Shown: positions 17,598 through 25,916 of the stretch, in pieces | Position numbering within the stretch: the stretch's first letter is position 1 | How the letters are laid out: the number at the start of each line of letters is the position of its first letter | Assembly: GCA_949451605.1 (NCBI GenBank) | Contig: CASTSB010000001.1 | Span: forward strand, 147,685 to 211,684 | DNA length: 64,000 bases | DNA from: an uncultured Bacilli bacterium | Lineage (GTDB): Bacteria > Bacillota_I > Bacilli_A > RF39 > UBA660 | Reading direction: 5' to 3' | Translations under genes and position numbers: made by a program | The notes under the pieces: generated by a model | Told to the model about the DNA's origin: nothing | The model's database searches: none | Seen by the model: only the letters and a program-made list of their open reading frames with translations

Positions 17598-18815
17598 TTA
17601 TTTTCTTTCTAAAATTGTGATTGTCTCAACGTGATACGTCCTTGGAAACATGTTAAATGGTTTTATACTTATTACATTGTAGATCTTATTTAACTCATTT
17701 AAATCTCTTGATAAAGTTACAGGATCACATGAAATATAAATAATATATTTTGAATTAATCTTTTCCAAATACATTAATGTTTTTTTATCTAAACCTGCTC
17801 TTGGGGGATCTACTACTATTAAATCATAATTTCCTTTTAGCTTATCAATTTCATTTTCTACCTTATTACAAATAAAAGTAATGTTCTTACAGTTATTTAA
17901 TTTTTTATTTTCATTAGCGTCGTTTATACTGGATTTTACACAATCAATCCCTAATACTTCTTCTGCATAATCTGAAATATAGATTCCTATTGTACCAGTA
18001 CCACAATATAAATCTAAAGCCTTTTTTGGTTTTTTCTCTTTACAAAAATTTAATACTTCATCATATAATTTATCTACTACAAAACTATTTACTTGAAAAA
18101 AAGAGTTTTTAGAAAGATAAAAACTTTTATTGCCTATCTTTGAAATAAGTTTAGAATTATTAGATACACACTTATCATTTACGTAAATAACTCCTATTTC
18201 ATTTTTTATAGCTTCTATGTCTTCAACTATTCCGTCTATACTAATCATAAAGTCGTCTTTATTTTTAGATAAGTCATTTGTTCTTATCATTATTTCTGAT
18301 ATATTATTCTTTTCATTTTCAATTAACTTTTTTAGAAGAGGAATTTTATTATTTAATTCTTCTTTTAATAAAGGGCAACTACTTAATTCAATTACTTCAT
18401 TAGTCTTTTTTTTATAAAAGCCTAGTTTTCTATTCTGAACATGAAAAATAGCCTTATTTCTATAACTGTCATTAATAAAACTTTTTGTATCTTCTATAAT
18501 AGAAGAATCTATATTAGTATATTTTTTTATAAGCTCTTTTAGTTTTTCCTTTTTGTAATAAAGCTCTTCTATATAATTTAAATGTCTAAGATTACAACCT
18601 CCACATTCATTAAAAATATTACAATCAGAATTTACTCTTTCCTTGGATAATTCAATATAATATTCTACTTTTCCAATACAATATTTCTTATGATCTTTAG
18701 TAATCTTTATTTCTACTATTTCATCTTTTAAGGCATTATCAATAAAACATATTTTATCATTTATATATGCAATTCCTCTTCCAAAATGATCAAGTTTTTC
18801 TATTTTTACTACCAT
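17598..18815 (-). CDS. rlmD: 23S rRNA (uracil-5-)-methyltransferase, RlmD/RumA family
   Basis: A 405-residue SAM-dependent RNA methyltransferase. An N-terminal TRAM domain (about residues 1-55) is followed by an Fe-S cluster motif CNIFNECGGCNLRH. The Rossmann motif is DLYCGTGTIG, followed by VVDPPRAGLD and YISCDPVTLSRDL, whose Cys is the catalytic nucleophile. Family members methylate U1939 (or U747) of 23S rRNA. Which position is modified cannot be told; Firmicutes often have an RlmCD type. The ATG at 18815 follows GAAAGGG. It is divergent from the germination genes. Confidence 0.88.
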   Translation of the reverse strand: MVVKIEKLDHFGRGIAYINDKICFIDNALKDEIVEIKITKDHKKYCIGKVEYYIELSKERVNSDCNIFNECGGCNLRHLNYIEELYYKKEKLKELIKKYTNIDSSIIEDTKSFINDSYRNKAIFHVQNRKLGFYKKKTNEVIELSSCPLLKEELNNKIPLLKKLIENEKNNISEIMIRTNDLSKNKDDFMISIDGIVEDIEAIKNEIGVIYVNDKCVSNNSKLISKIGNKSFYLSKNSFFQVNSFVVDKLYDEVLNFCKEKKPKKALDLYCGTGTIGIYISDYAEEVLGIDCVKSSINDANENKKLNNCKNITFICNKVENEIDKLKGNYDLIVVDPPRAGLDKKTLMYLEKINSKYIIYISCDPVTLSRDLNELNKIYNVISIKPFNMFPRTYHVETITILERK

Positions 18816-18886
18816 AAAAAGTCCCTTTCATCTCTTCTATTATACATATTTTTTTGTTGTTATACCATACTAATAATGGTGATTTT

Positions 18887-20266
18887 ATGCTTAAAGATAA
18901 TAATTCAATTGATATAATAAAAAAGGATATAAAAATAGCTGGTTCAAAAGTTCAATTGCTTTTTTGCGAAGTTCTCACAGATTCTTATTCAATAGATAGA
19001 TTTATTCTTTCTAATATTTTTAATTTAGATAAAAAGGCTCTAAAGAATTTAAAAGATAATATACCTAATACTAATATTAATGAAATTCAAGATAAAGAAA
19101 TTAGCGAATATATCTATAAAGGATTTTTAGTTATAATTACAAAGTGGAAGACTTATGCAATTGAGGTAAAAAGTAATTTAAATCGAAGTATTCCAACAAT
19201 AAATGGCGAAGTTTCTGTTACTGGACCAAAAGATTCTTTTATAGAAAACTTTAATACTAATATCGGCTTAATCAGAAAAAGAATACCTTCATCTAAATTA
19301 GAAATTGAAAATAAATTTATTGGAAGACTAACTAAAACAAAGGTTGGAATTTTATACATAACAGGGATTACTAATAATAATTTGGTAGAAAACGTAAAAA
19401 AACAACTTTCTAAAATAGATATTGATGGATTGTGTGATTCTAGCTATTTAAAACGAAACTTAGAAATTAAGGGACAGCTTTTCCCTACTGTTATGCTTAC
19501 CGAAAGACCTGATAAAAGCGTTATGGCACTTCTTGAAGGCAAAATAGTTATAGTAGTAGATAATAGTCCTTATGCTTTAATTGTACCTAGCTTTCTAATT
19601 GATTTTTTTCATACAGTTGATGATTATTATCAAAAAAGTGTACATGTTTCATTTATAAGAATAATCAGGTTTTTTGCATTTTTAATTGCTATTTTAACGC
19701 CTGCTGTATATATTGCAGTAACAACTAGAGATTACGACTTTGTTCCTCTAAATCTTTTACTTATGTTAAAAGCTGGTAGGACATTTGTACCTTTTCCTGC
19801 TTATTTAGAAGCCCTCTTTATGATTATCTGTTTTGAGATATTAAGAGAGTCCGATATTCGAATGTCTACTACTAGTGCCTCAGCAGTATCAATACTGGGA
19901 GGCTTAATTTTAGGTGATGCGGCTGTTGCAGCGGGTATTGTTTCACCAATTATGATTATTGTAATTGCCATTTCTTCAATCGCTGGACTAACCTTCTCTT
20001 CGATTGAGTTTGTAAACGTTTTAAGATTTTATAAAGTATTACTTTTGTTACTTAGTAGTTTTCTTGGAATGCTGGGAGTATTTAGTGGAATCTTATTTCT
20101 GATTTATAATTTGTATCAAACTAAATGCTTTGGATATAGGTATTTAATCCCTTTTATTCCGCTGGATAAACATGAAATAAAAGATTCTCTTATCCAAACT
20201 GATGAGGATCAATTATATAGAAATAATACAATTACAAAAAATAAATATAGAGGTAATATACGATGA
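18887..20266 (+). CDS. Spore germination protein, GerA (GerAA/SpoVAF) family
   Basis: A 459-residue membrane protein of the GerA family, which forms the A-type channel subunit of nutrient germinant receptors in the spore inner membrane. The N-terminal soluble domain covers about residues 1-245. The family signature is VDNSPYALIVPSFLIDFFHTVDDYY, which sits at about residues 225-249 and is followed by about five membrane segments including AFPAY-like FVPFPAYLEALFMI. The start at 18887 follows GGTGA; an upstream in-frame ATG at 18854 is unlikely. CATACTA at 18866-18872 resembles a sigma-F/G -10 box but leaves a very short leader. The next gene overlaps by 4 bases (ATGA). No GerB subunit is present. 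Confidence 0.88.
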   Translation: MLKDNNSIDIIKKDIKIAGSKVQLLFCEVLTDSYSIDRFILSNIFNLDKKALKNLKDNIPNTNINEIQDKEISEYIYKGFLVIITKWKTYAIEVKSNLNRSIPTINGEVSVTGPKDSFIENFNTNIGLIRKRIPSSKLEIENKFIGRLTKTKVGILYITGITNNNLVENVKKQLSKIDIDGLCDSSYLKRNLEIKGQLFPTVMLTERPDKSVMALLEGKIVIVVDNSPYALIVPSFLIDFFHTVDDYYQKSVHVSFIRIIRFFAFLIAILTPAVYIAVTTRDYDFVPLNLLLMLKAGRTFVPFPAYLEALFMIICFEILRESDIRMSTTSASAVSILGGLILGDAAVAAGIVSPIMIIVIAISSIAGLTFSSIEFVNVLRFYKVLLLLLSSFLGMLGVFSGILFLIYNLYQTKCFGYRYLIPFIPLDKHEIKDSLIQTDEDQLYRNNTITKNKYRGNIR

Positions 20267-20652
20267 AAAAAAATTTTATAATAATATTATTCATTTTTTT
20301 AACTAATATCTTTTTTGTTCCAAAATATAATGAATTAAATAATCTTGCAATTATTGATAATATTGGTGTTTCTTTTAAAGATAATAATTATACTGTTTAT
20401 TTACGAGAAATAATTCCTACAAAAGATAATAATAAAATGCATTATGATTATAAAATATATGAAGAAACTACTTCTAACTTAGATAATGCATTAGTACTTT
20501 TACAAGCGAAGACAAAAAAACAACTTTATCTTAAAAAAGTTAAAACTTTATTAATAAATACTGAAAGTGATGAGGTTATTTCTAAATTAAAGATTAAGCC
20601 TAAAGTTATTTATCATACAAATAATATTTTGAAGAAATTAAAAAAGAGCTAG
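20263..20652 (+). CDS. Truncated GerC-family germination lipoprotein-like protein
   Basis: A 129-residue protein with an N-terminal hydrophobic segment (residues 4-19). ELNNLAIIDNIGVSF matches the conserved start of Ger(x)C proteins (EL..LAI...IG.). Full GerC proteins have about 350-400 residues; only the first domain is present. There is no lipobox cysteine after the hydrophobic segment, so lipid anchoring is doubtful. The ATGA overlap with the GerA gene shows co-translation. Either a minimal subunit or a remnant; the intact frame and coupling favour a working minimal form. Confidence 0.6.
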   Translation: MKKNFIIILFIFLTNIFFVPKYNELNNLAIIDNIGVSFKDNNYTVYLREIIPTKDNNKMHYDYKIYEETTSNLDNALVLLQAKTKKQLYLKKVKTLLINTESDEVISKLKIKPKVIYHTNNILKKLKKS

Positions 20653-20663
20653 TATTACTAGCT
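20647..20663. terminator. Shared hairpin holding both facing stop codons
   Basis: A 7-bp stem (AGCTAGT/ACTAGCT, loop ATT). The stop of the plus-strand GerC-like gene is TAG in the left arm, and that of the minus-strand gene is in the right arm. The minus direction has a run of six U residues; the plus direction lacks one. Confidence 0.6.
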
Positions 20664-21173
20664 ACATTGATATCCTTTTTCTTGATAATAATTCATTAAA
20701 GTTGTTTGGTCTTGAAATTGATTGGTAATTGTCTCTTCTTTTGTTGAGTCAAATAGTTTTTTATTAATAATTAGTGTTATATTACCATTCGGATTTGTGA
20801 TGTCTCCTTCTATATTTTCGCCTTGAATATTTCCAATTAAGTTAAGTAAAGAATTATACTCTTGTGCATCAGATTGATTTTCTGGAGTAATATTAGCAAT
20901 TACTACTTGAGAGCTTAAAGTTATCTTGTTAGTAATTATTTGATTACTATTAAACTCACTTACAGAAGTTATTGAATCTCCTGATGAAAGGCTTTTAACG
21001 CAAGTCATAGTAATATTTTCATTTGATACTTCCCCACTATCAGGATTATTGATAGGCTGTTCTTCTTCTTGATAAAGCATTCTACATAATGGAGGCATTA
21101 TTATAAAAATTGCTAAAAAAGCTATAGTTATTAGAACTGTTGAAGTTTCTACAGGTTTCTTTTTATTGTTCAT
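20658..21173 (-). CDS. Membrane-anchored hypothetical protein
   Basis: A 171-residue protein with one membrane segment at about residues 12-32, a Pro/Glu-rich linker and an extracellular domain. The domain starts with ITMTCVKS and ends with EKGYQC, a Cys pair that could form a disulfide. A similar layout (cysteine near the start, cysteine at the end, central beta strands) occurs in the lipoprotein at 59095-59604. I do not recognise a named family. It faces the GerC-like gene and shares its hairpin. Confidence 0.55.
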   Translation of the reverse strand: MNNKKKPVETSTVLITIAFLAIFIIMPPLCRMLYQEEEQPINNPDSGEVSNENITMTCVKSLSSGDSITSVSEFNSNQIITNKITLSSQVVIANITPENQSDAQEYNSLLNLIGNIQGENIEGDITNPNGNITLIINKKLFDSTKEETITNQFQDQTTLMNYYQEKGYQCS

Positions 21174-21231
21174 TTTTGATTCTCCTTCTTATTCTATTAT
21201 AGGTATAACATACATTAATTTCCTTTTCAAG

Positions 21232-21813
21232 CTATTTTATTTTGATACCTAAAAATGCTGTCAACATAATTGCTTGATCTAAAGAAACTATAATACCTTT
21301 TAAATTTTCAAGCTGTATTTTAATATTTTTGATATTGCAACTCGTAAAATCTAAATCCTTTAATGAAGTTCTTGAAAACTCACTTTCTTCCAAATTAGAG
21401 TCAATAAACTCTAATTTTTTCCATTTAACTAAATTAAACGAAGTAGCTTTGAGAATACAATTATTAAATTTAATATTCTTTAAATTAGTATTATTAAAAT
21501 TTGCATACATTAAATTACAATTATCAAAAATTACATCATCTAAATACGAGTCAGTGAAATTTACTCCTACCAAATTACAATTCTTAAATGTTATTTTTGT
21601 ATAAGAATGATCTGTTAAAGAGATATTAGATAAATTACTTTCTTCAATAAGGCTATTTTCGATATCTATTCCTTGGAATGTAACATTTTGGAATGTACAA
21701 GAAGAGATTTTCGAATTTTTTATTTCTAAATAGTCGTGATATCCTGTTATTGTACTACTTTCTAATATTTCATTATTCATTATGTTGTTTGGCAGATTAT
21801 CAATTTTCTTCAT
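21232..21813 (-). CDS. Pentapeptide-repeat protein
   Basis: A 193-residue protein made mostly of A(N/D)(L/F)xx-type repeats, for example NLVGVNFTDSYLDDVIFDNC with NLMYANFNNTNLKNIKFNNC directly after it. Such repeats fold into a right-handed four-sided beta helix. Family members range from DNA-gyrase protectors to structural proteins; no functional inference is safe. The start overlaps the DUF3006 gene by 14 bases, so it belongs to the operon reading leftward from about 24939. Confidence 0.8.
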   Translation of the reverse strand: MKKIDNLPNNIMNNEILESSTITGYHDYLEIKNSKISSCTFQNVTFQGIDIENSLIEESNLSNISLTDHSYTKITFKNCNLVGVNFTDSYLDDVIFDNCNLMYANFNNTNLKNIKFNNCILKATSFNLVKWKKLEFIDSNLEESEFSRTSLKDLDFTSCNIKNIKIQLENLKGIIVSLDQAIMLTAFLGIKIK

Positions 21814-22045
21814 TACAATTCTCTTTTCTTTTTAATTTTTCTAATCTATCTCGTAGAGTTTTTCTTCTTGCTAGCTCTGTATCATCATCTATAATATAAT
21901 TATTATTTTTAAATATTAGAATAGATCCTTCATGAATATTTACAGGTAAATTGTCAATAGATTCCTCTTTTATTTCTTTAGTATGTAAATTTTCTAGTTT
22001 AACAATATTTTCAAATATTTCGTCTACAACAAATAAATTATCCAT
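21800..22045 (-). CDS. DUF3006 small protein
   Basis: An 81-residue protein. The pattern FVVDEIFENIVKLE, then LPVNIHEGSIL and a Lys/Arg-rich tail with ARRKTLRDRLEKLKR, fits DUF3006, a small OB-like domain. DUF3006 genes are often found beside ComEC-like metallo-hydrolases, as here: it overlaps that gene by 8 bases. A role as partner of the hydrolase is inferred from this recurrent pairing. Confidence 0.75.
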   Translation of the reverse strand: MDNLFVVDEIFENIVKLENLHTKEIKEESIDNLPVNIHEGSILIFKNNNYIIDDDTELARRKTLRDRLEKLKRKENCNEEN

Positions 22046-22967
22046 TTGTATCTGTTTCTACCTTTCTAAATTCAATATTAGTTCCATTAGTACTTAAAAT
22101 GATTGTACCATCTATATCTGTTCTAAGTACCTTAATATTATTTTTTTTCAATTTATTAAGAGTTTCTTCTGTTGGATGATTATAAATATTATTTTTGCCA
22201 ACTTGAATGATAGCATATTTGGGATTCACTTTTTTTAAGAAAGAAACACTGGATGAGTATTTTGAACCATGATGACCAACTTTTAAAACATCAGCTGATA
22301 TATCTTTATTTAATATTTTACTTTCAACATTTGAAGATGCGTCTCCTGTAAAAAGAAAACTTTTATTTTGATAGGTCATTTTAAAAACAATTGATGAATC
22401 ATTTAAATTATTTTCATCATTTCCAACATATAAGATATTAAATTCTGCATTTAAAGAAGAAAATTTTGTATCAACTTTTGGTATTTCTACTTCAATATTT
22501 TTTTCTTCTAGTGCATCTAGCATATCTTCAAATGTTTTAGAAGTTGTAACTACATCAGGCATATAGAATTTTTTTATTTTAAAACTTCTTATTATATCAT
22601 CCATGCCGCCTATATGATCTTCATGGGGATGGGTTGCGAATACGTATTCAAATTCATTAATACCTAAACTCTCAAAATATTTAACTAGTTTCTGTCCATC
22701 ATTATTGTTTCCTGCATCAATTAATATATTTTGCTTTTTATTAGTTATTAAAATACAGTCAGCTTGTCCAACATCTATATAGTGAATATCAATTGTATTT
22801 TTCGATAATTCTTTTCTTTCTAAAGAAACTGGTTCAGCTTGACCCTTTTTATTATTTAATAAGTTATTTATTGGCTCTTCTAGAAAAGTAAAATATATTG
22901 CAGTAAGTATAAATAAAAATAGACTTATTAATATTTTGTTTAATTTCTTTTTAGCCTTTTTACTCAT
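22038..22967 (-). CDS. ComEC/Rec2-like metallo-beta-lactamase-fold hydrolase
   Basis: A 309-residue protein. A single N-terminal membrane segment (about residues 9-27) anchors an extracellular metallo-beta-lactamase domain. HYIDVGQADCILI, HPHEDHIGGMDD (the metal-binding HxHxDH) and VGHHGSKYSS are the hallmarks of the ComEC C-terminal hydrolase domain. It lacks the competence channel, so it is the stand-alone type, probably an extracellular phosphodiesterase/nuclease. It overlaps the S51 peptidase gene by 4 bases and DUF3006 by 8. Confidence 0.85.
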   Translation of the reverse strand: MSKKAKKKLNKILISLFLFILTAIYFTFLEEPINNLLNNKKGQAEPVSLERKELSKNTIDIHYIDVGQADCILITNKKQNILIDAGNNNDGQKLVKYFESLGINEFEYVFATHPHEDHIGGMDDIIRSFKIKKFYMPDVVTTSKTFEDMLDALEEKNIEVEIPKVDTKFSSLNAEFNILYVGNDENNLNDSSIVFKMTYQNKSFLFTGDASSNVESKILNKDISADVLKVGHHGSKYSSSVSFLKKVNPKYAIIQVGKNNIYNHPTEETLNKLKKNNIKVLRTDIDGTIILSTNGTNIEFRKVETDTNG

Positions 22968-23668
22968 CTGTTCTCCTTAATTATGCCATTATTTGGAAGA
23001 AGCTTTACTTCTTCCTTGGTAATTATATAAGCATCATTTTCCTGTTTGCTTTTAATTATTTCGTAATTATTATCAATTATTTTCAAAGCAGTATTATCTT
23101 CTAAAGAATAGACTTTTTTATCTTCTATCTCAGATAATAATTCTTTTTTCTTTTCTTGAGTATGATGAGGAGAAAAGATGATATTTATAATTCCTAGACC
23201 ATCTATAAATTCAAATTTATCACTTTCACCTCTTAATTTTAGCGAATCTGAATATCCTTTATTTGCTAAGGCAATGGCTCCAGCTGAAATACCTACCAAA
23301 ACTTTATTTTCATTGACCGCTATTTTTAATAATGATACTAAATCATAATTTTTTAAATCATTAACTAATTTAACAGTATCCCCACCACACATATAGATAA
23401 TATCAGCATTTTTTATTTTTTCTTCGACAATATTTCTGTTGTTAATAATGTTTTTCTTTTTTAAATAAGCACAATTACAGCCTAAATCAGAATAAATTTT
23501 CTTCATAGTATCATAGTAGGAATCTGAAAAGTTAGATGCAAGTCCAATGAATAAGAAATTAGGCTTATCAGTATTTGCCATTCTTACTATTTCTTCATCT
23601 ATTTCTTTTGTTTCGTAGGCACTATTACCTCTTCCTACTTCTCCACCACCAATTAACATTAATTTCAC
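22964..23668 (-). CDS. Peptidase S51 (peptidase E-like) family protein
   Basis: A 234-residue class-I glutamine-amidotransferase-like serine peptidase. GISAGAIAL (Ser128) is the nucleophile elbow, YMCGGDTVKL precedes it, and FSPHHTQEKK provides the His. S51 enzymes (peptidase E, cyanophycinase) cleave after Asp; the substrate here is unknown. The start is a GTG at 23668 overlapping the TAG stop of the upstream gene, with AAGGTG 7 bases before it. Confidence 0.8.
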   Translation of the reverse strand: MKLMLIGGGEVGRGNSAYETKEIDEEIVRMANTDKPNFLFIGLASNFSDSYYDTMKKIYSDLGCNCAYLKKKNIINNRNIVEEKIKNADIIYMCGGDTVKLVNDLKNYDLVSLLKIAVNENKVLVGISAGAIALANKGYSDSLKLRGESDKFEFIDGLGIINIIFSPHHTQEKKKELLSEIEDKKVYSLEDNTALKIIDNNYEIIKSKQENDAYIITKEEVKLLPNNGIIKENR

Positions 23669-24021
23669 TATATATCACCTTCTATATCAATATATTCCTT
23701 ATTACAATTATGACAAGAATAATGCATATCTTTTAAGATTTTATAATTTTTATCTTTATATTTGTCAGTAATTTCTTTTAACTCTTCTTCTTTTATACAA
23801 TTATCATGATATATATAGTAACATTTTTCTTCAATATTATATATTACTCTTCCTCTTGGAAAATAATCAAAGTCTTTATTATATTTAACTAGATAGAATC
23901 TATTCCAAATATCAAAGTGACTTTCTGGATAATTTAGATAAATTCCGTACTTATGAGCTTCTAAATTACTACATTCATGAATTAAAAAATCTTTATTAAC
24001 TTTGAAAAATAAATTTACCAT
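23668..24021 (-). CDS. Small protein with C-terminal zinc-ribbon-like cysteines
   Basis: A 117-residue protein, not recognised. It is rich in Tyr, His and acidic residues. The central FYLVKYNKDFDYFPRGRVIYN suggests a compact alpha/beta fold, and the C-terminal HYSCHNCNKEY holds a CxxC pair with nearby His that could bind metal. No signal or membrane segment. It lies between the S51 peptidase (shared stop/start) and DUF4186 genes (2-base gap). Confidence 0.6.
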   Translation of the reverse strand: MVNLFFKVNKDFLIHECSNLEAHKYGIYLNYPESHFDIWNRFYLVKYNKDFDYFPRGRVIYNIEEKCYYIYHDNCIKEEELKEITDKYKDKNYKILKDMHYSCHNCNKEYIDIEGDI

Positions 24022-24023
24022 AA

Positions 24024-24404
24024 TTATTCTCCTTTCATTTCAATTTTTATCCAAGTCATTATTACTCTAACAATGTAATCAATTTCATCTCTCGTAAGAA
24101 CTTTATCTTCAGCTATCCTATGCCATTTGGATAGACATTTTCTACAACAGGTTGCGGTTGCATGTTGAGCTATAAAGACTGGATGATTTTTCATAGGCGT
24201 TTGTCTTCCATCGTTTTCGATATTTTTTGGAGATAAACGTTCAATCACTATTTTATAAGCTTGTTCTTTGATAACTTTCCCTGTTTTACTAATTATATAA
24301 TCCTTTTCTTTTTGTTTAAGATGAAAACTATTTCTAAACTTACTCTTTGATAAAGCAGTAAGAGTATTATTTATTTGTTCAATTAATTTGTTTTTGTTGT
24401 TCAT
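24024..24404 (-). CDS. DUF4186 family protein
   Basis: A 126-residue protein matching DUF4186 across its length. The recognisable core is DGRQTPMKNHPVFIAQHATA followed by TCCRKCLSKWH, with a CCxxC-x4-H cluster that suggests metal binding. Function is unknown for the family. It overlaps the upstream papain-like hydrolase gene by 26 bases, so the two are translationally coupled. The ribosome site (AAGG) is 12 bases from the ATG and weak. Confidence 0.85.
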   Translation of the reverse strand: MNNKNKLIEQINNTLTALSKSKFRNSFHLKQKEKDYIISKTGKVIKEQAYKIVIERLSPKNIENDGRQTPMKNHPVFIAQHATATCCRKCLSKWHRIAEDKVLTRDEIDYIVRVIMTWIKIEMKGE

Positions 24405-24939
24405 TTAAATTTATCTTTACCTTATAATTTTTTAACTTGCCTCTATAGCAAAGATTTACATTATTTAATCGTTTAAAGTCTTCAGGTTTTGCGACTTCAG
24501 GAAGGTTATTTTCTATTTTAGCTTCATCCATAAGTCTTTTTACAAATTCAGCACAATAAAAAGAGTCTTTTCTTTTAATCTTGTATCTAAAACGAGCAGC
24601 GAATAAGCCGTAGATATTAAATTTATATTTTTTATTGCTCTTGCACATTCTATTTAATCTTCTCTTTAATTTTTTGTACTGATAATTAGTTACTTGAAGT
24701 GTATAAATGTTAGTAAGTGTTTTATTTTCGAAGCGCTTAAATGTACCGAAATCTAATCCTTCTCTAACAAATCCTCCAAAAAATGGATTATAAGGATTAA
24801 TTCTACCAAAAGAATACATTTCTTTTAATTCTTTATCCAAAGCAATGGAGACATGGGCAAATTCATCATTAGTTGCGAGTCTAATAAACCTTGACATTAC
24901 TGTTCCACTATAAGTTAATATTAAGTAAATTTCTTTCAT
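24379..24939 (-). CDS. YiiX-like permuted papain-fold hydrolase
   Basis: A 186-residue protein of the NlpC/P60 superfamily, permuted type. The His motif FAHVSIAL (about residue 28) precedes the Cys motif SFYCAEFVKRLM (about residue 128), the reversed order seen in YiiX/YaeF proteins. These have been tied to lipid- or peptide-amide cleavage. No signal peptide is evident, so the protein is probably cytosolic or membrane-associated through its basic middle (KKLKRRLNRMCK). It is the first gene of the overlapping minus-strand run down to 21232. Confidence 0.75.
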   Translation of the reverse strand: MKEIYLILTYSGTVMSRFIRLATNDEFAHVSIALDKELKEMYSFGRINPYNPFFGGFVREGLDFGTFKRFENKTLTNIYTLQVTNYQYKKLKRRLNRMCKSNKKYKFNIYGLFAARFRYKIKRKDSFYCAEFVKRLMDEAKIENNLPEVAKPEDFKRLNNVNLCYRGKLKNYKVKINLNEQQKQIN

Positions 24940-24990
24940 AATACCACCAATTATATTTTATATCATATGAAAAAAAATGTCTATTTTATA

Positions 24991-25911
24991 TTAGACATTC
25001 TTCTTGAATAGATTTTTTTGTTTTTGTTTTGGCACAATAAATTCGATTTTATTATTTGTCTTTATGTAATACTCTTTTGCTGTTTCTTGGTATTTTTCTC
25101 CATCTATACACCAATTTTTTTCGGGAAAATCTTTTAGCTTAATTGAAATTTCACTGGCTTTTAAAGTAGTGATATTTTTAGGATGACCACCTAAATAGAA
25201 GGAAATGAAGTTATTTATTAAATCGATTTGATTATTTGATTTACATAAAAATACTTCTAATTTTCCGTCATCTAGTTCTATATTTTTATAGAAATTTGAA
25301 ACTCCTGCAATATGATTTGTATTCGTGACCATAATCATAGAATATTCATCTTTTAATTCTTTTCCATCAGCAATTATGGTTGCTTTTTGCATTTTGATAT
25401 CTTGGAAAAATTCTTTAATTCCCTCCTTGATATAAGCTAAATAACCAGATTTACTTTTTTTGATTCTTGATGTTTCATAAGGAATATTTAGAAATTTTCC
25501 TCCTCCTATTACATAAGTAAAAGGATTATTATTTACTGTCCCGATATCAATTTCTTTTATATCGCCTGTTAAAGCCATATCTAAATTTTCCAGTAGTGAT
25601 TTTTTAAATCCTAACATTTTGGCAACGTCATTGCAGCTACCAGTTGGGAATGGACATACAGGGATTTTTTCTTGTCTTTCTAAATCCCCTCTAACTACCT
25701 CATTTAAGGTACCATCACCACCTATTGCATAAACTAGATCATACTTTTCAGCATTTTTTACAATTTCTGTAGCGTGATGTGGCCTTTTTGTAAATATTAA
25801 ATCCGCTTCTATTCCTTGTTCTTTTAGTTTTTCACAAAACTTTTTTATAATAATGGCTGGAATACCTATTCCACTATTTGGATTATATACAATTAATATT
25901 CTTCTTTTCAT
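24991..25911 (-). CDS. Diacylglycerol/lipid kinase family protein (YegS/BmrU-like)
   Basis: A 306-residue lipid kinase. YNPNSG (residues 9-14) and IGGDGTLNEV (63-72) are the conserved nucleotide-binding motifs, and PFPTGSCNDVAK follows. Members phosphorylate diacylglycerol or related lipids using ATP. The gene begins 5 bases after the ABC transporter stop, with a weak ribosome site, so it probably depends on coupling to that gene. Specific lipid substrate is unknown. Confidence 0.85.
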   Translation of the reverse strand: MKRRILIVYNPNSGIGIPAIIIKKFCEKLKEQGIEADLIFTKRPHHATEIVKNAEKYDLVYAIGGDGTLNEVVRGDLERQEKIPVCPFPTGSCNDVAKMLGFKKSLLENLDMALTGDIKEIDIGTVNNNPFTYVIGGGKFLNIPYETSRIKKSKSGYLAYIKEGIKEFFQDIKMQKATIIADGKELKDEYSMIMVTNTNHIAGVSNFYKNIELDDGKLEVFLCKSNNQIDLINNFISFYLGGHPKNITTLKASEISIKLKDFPEKNWCIDGEKYQETAKEYYIKTNNKIEFIVPKQKQKNLFKKNV

Positions 25912-25916
25912 ATATT

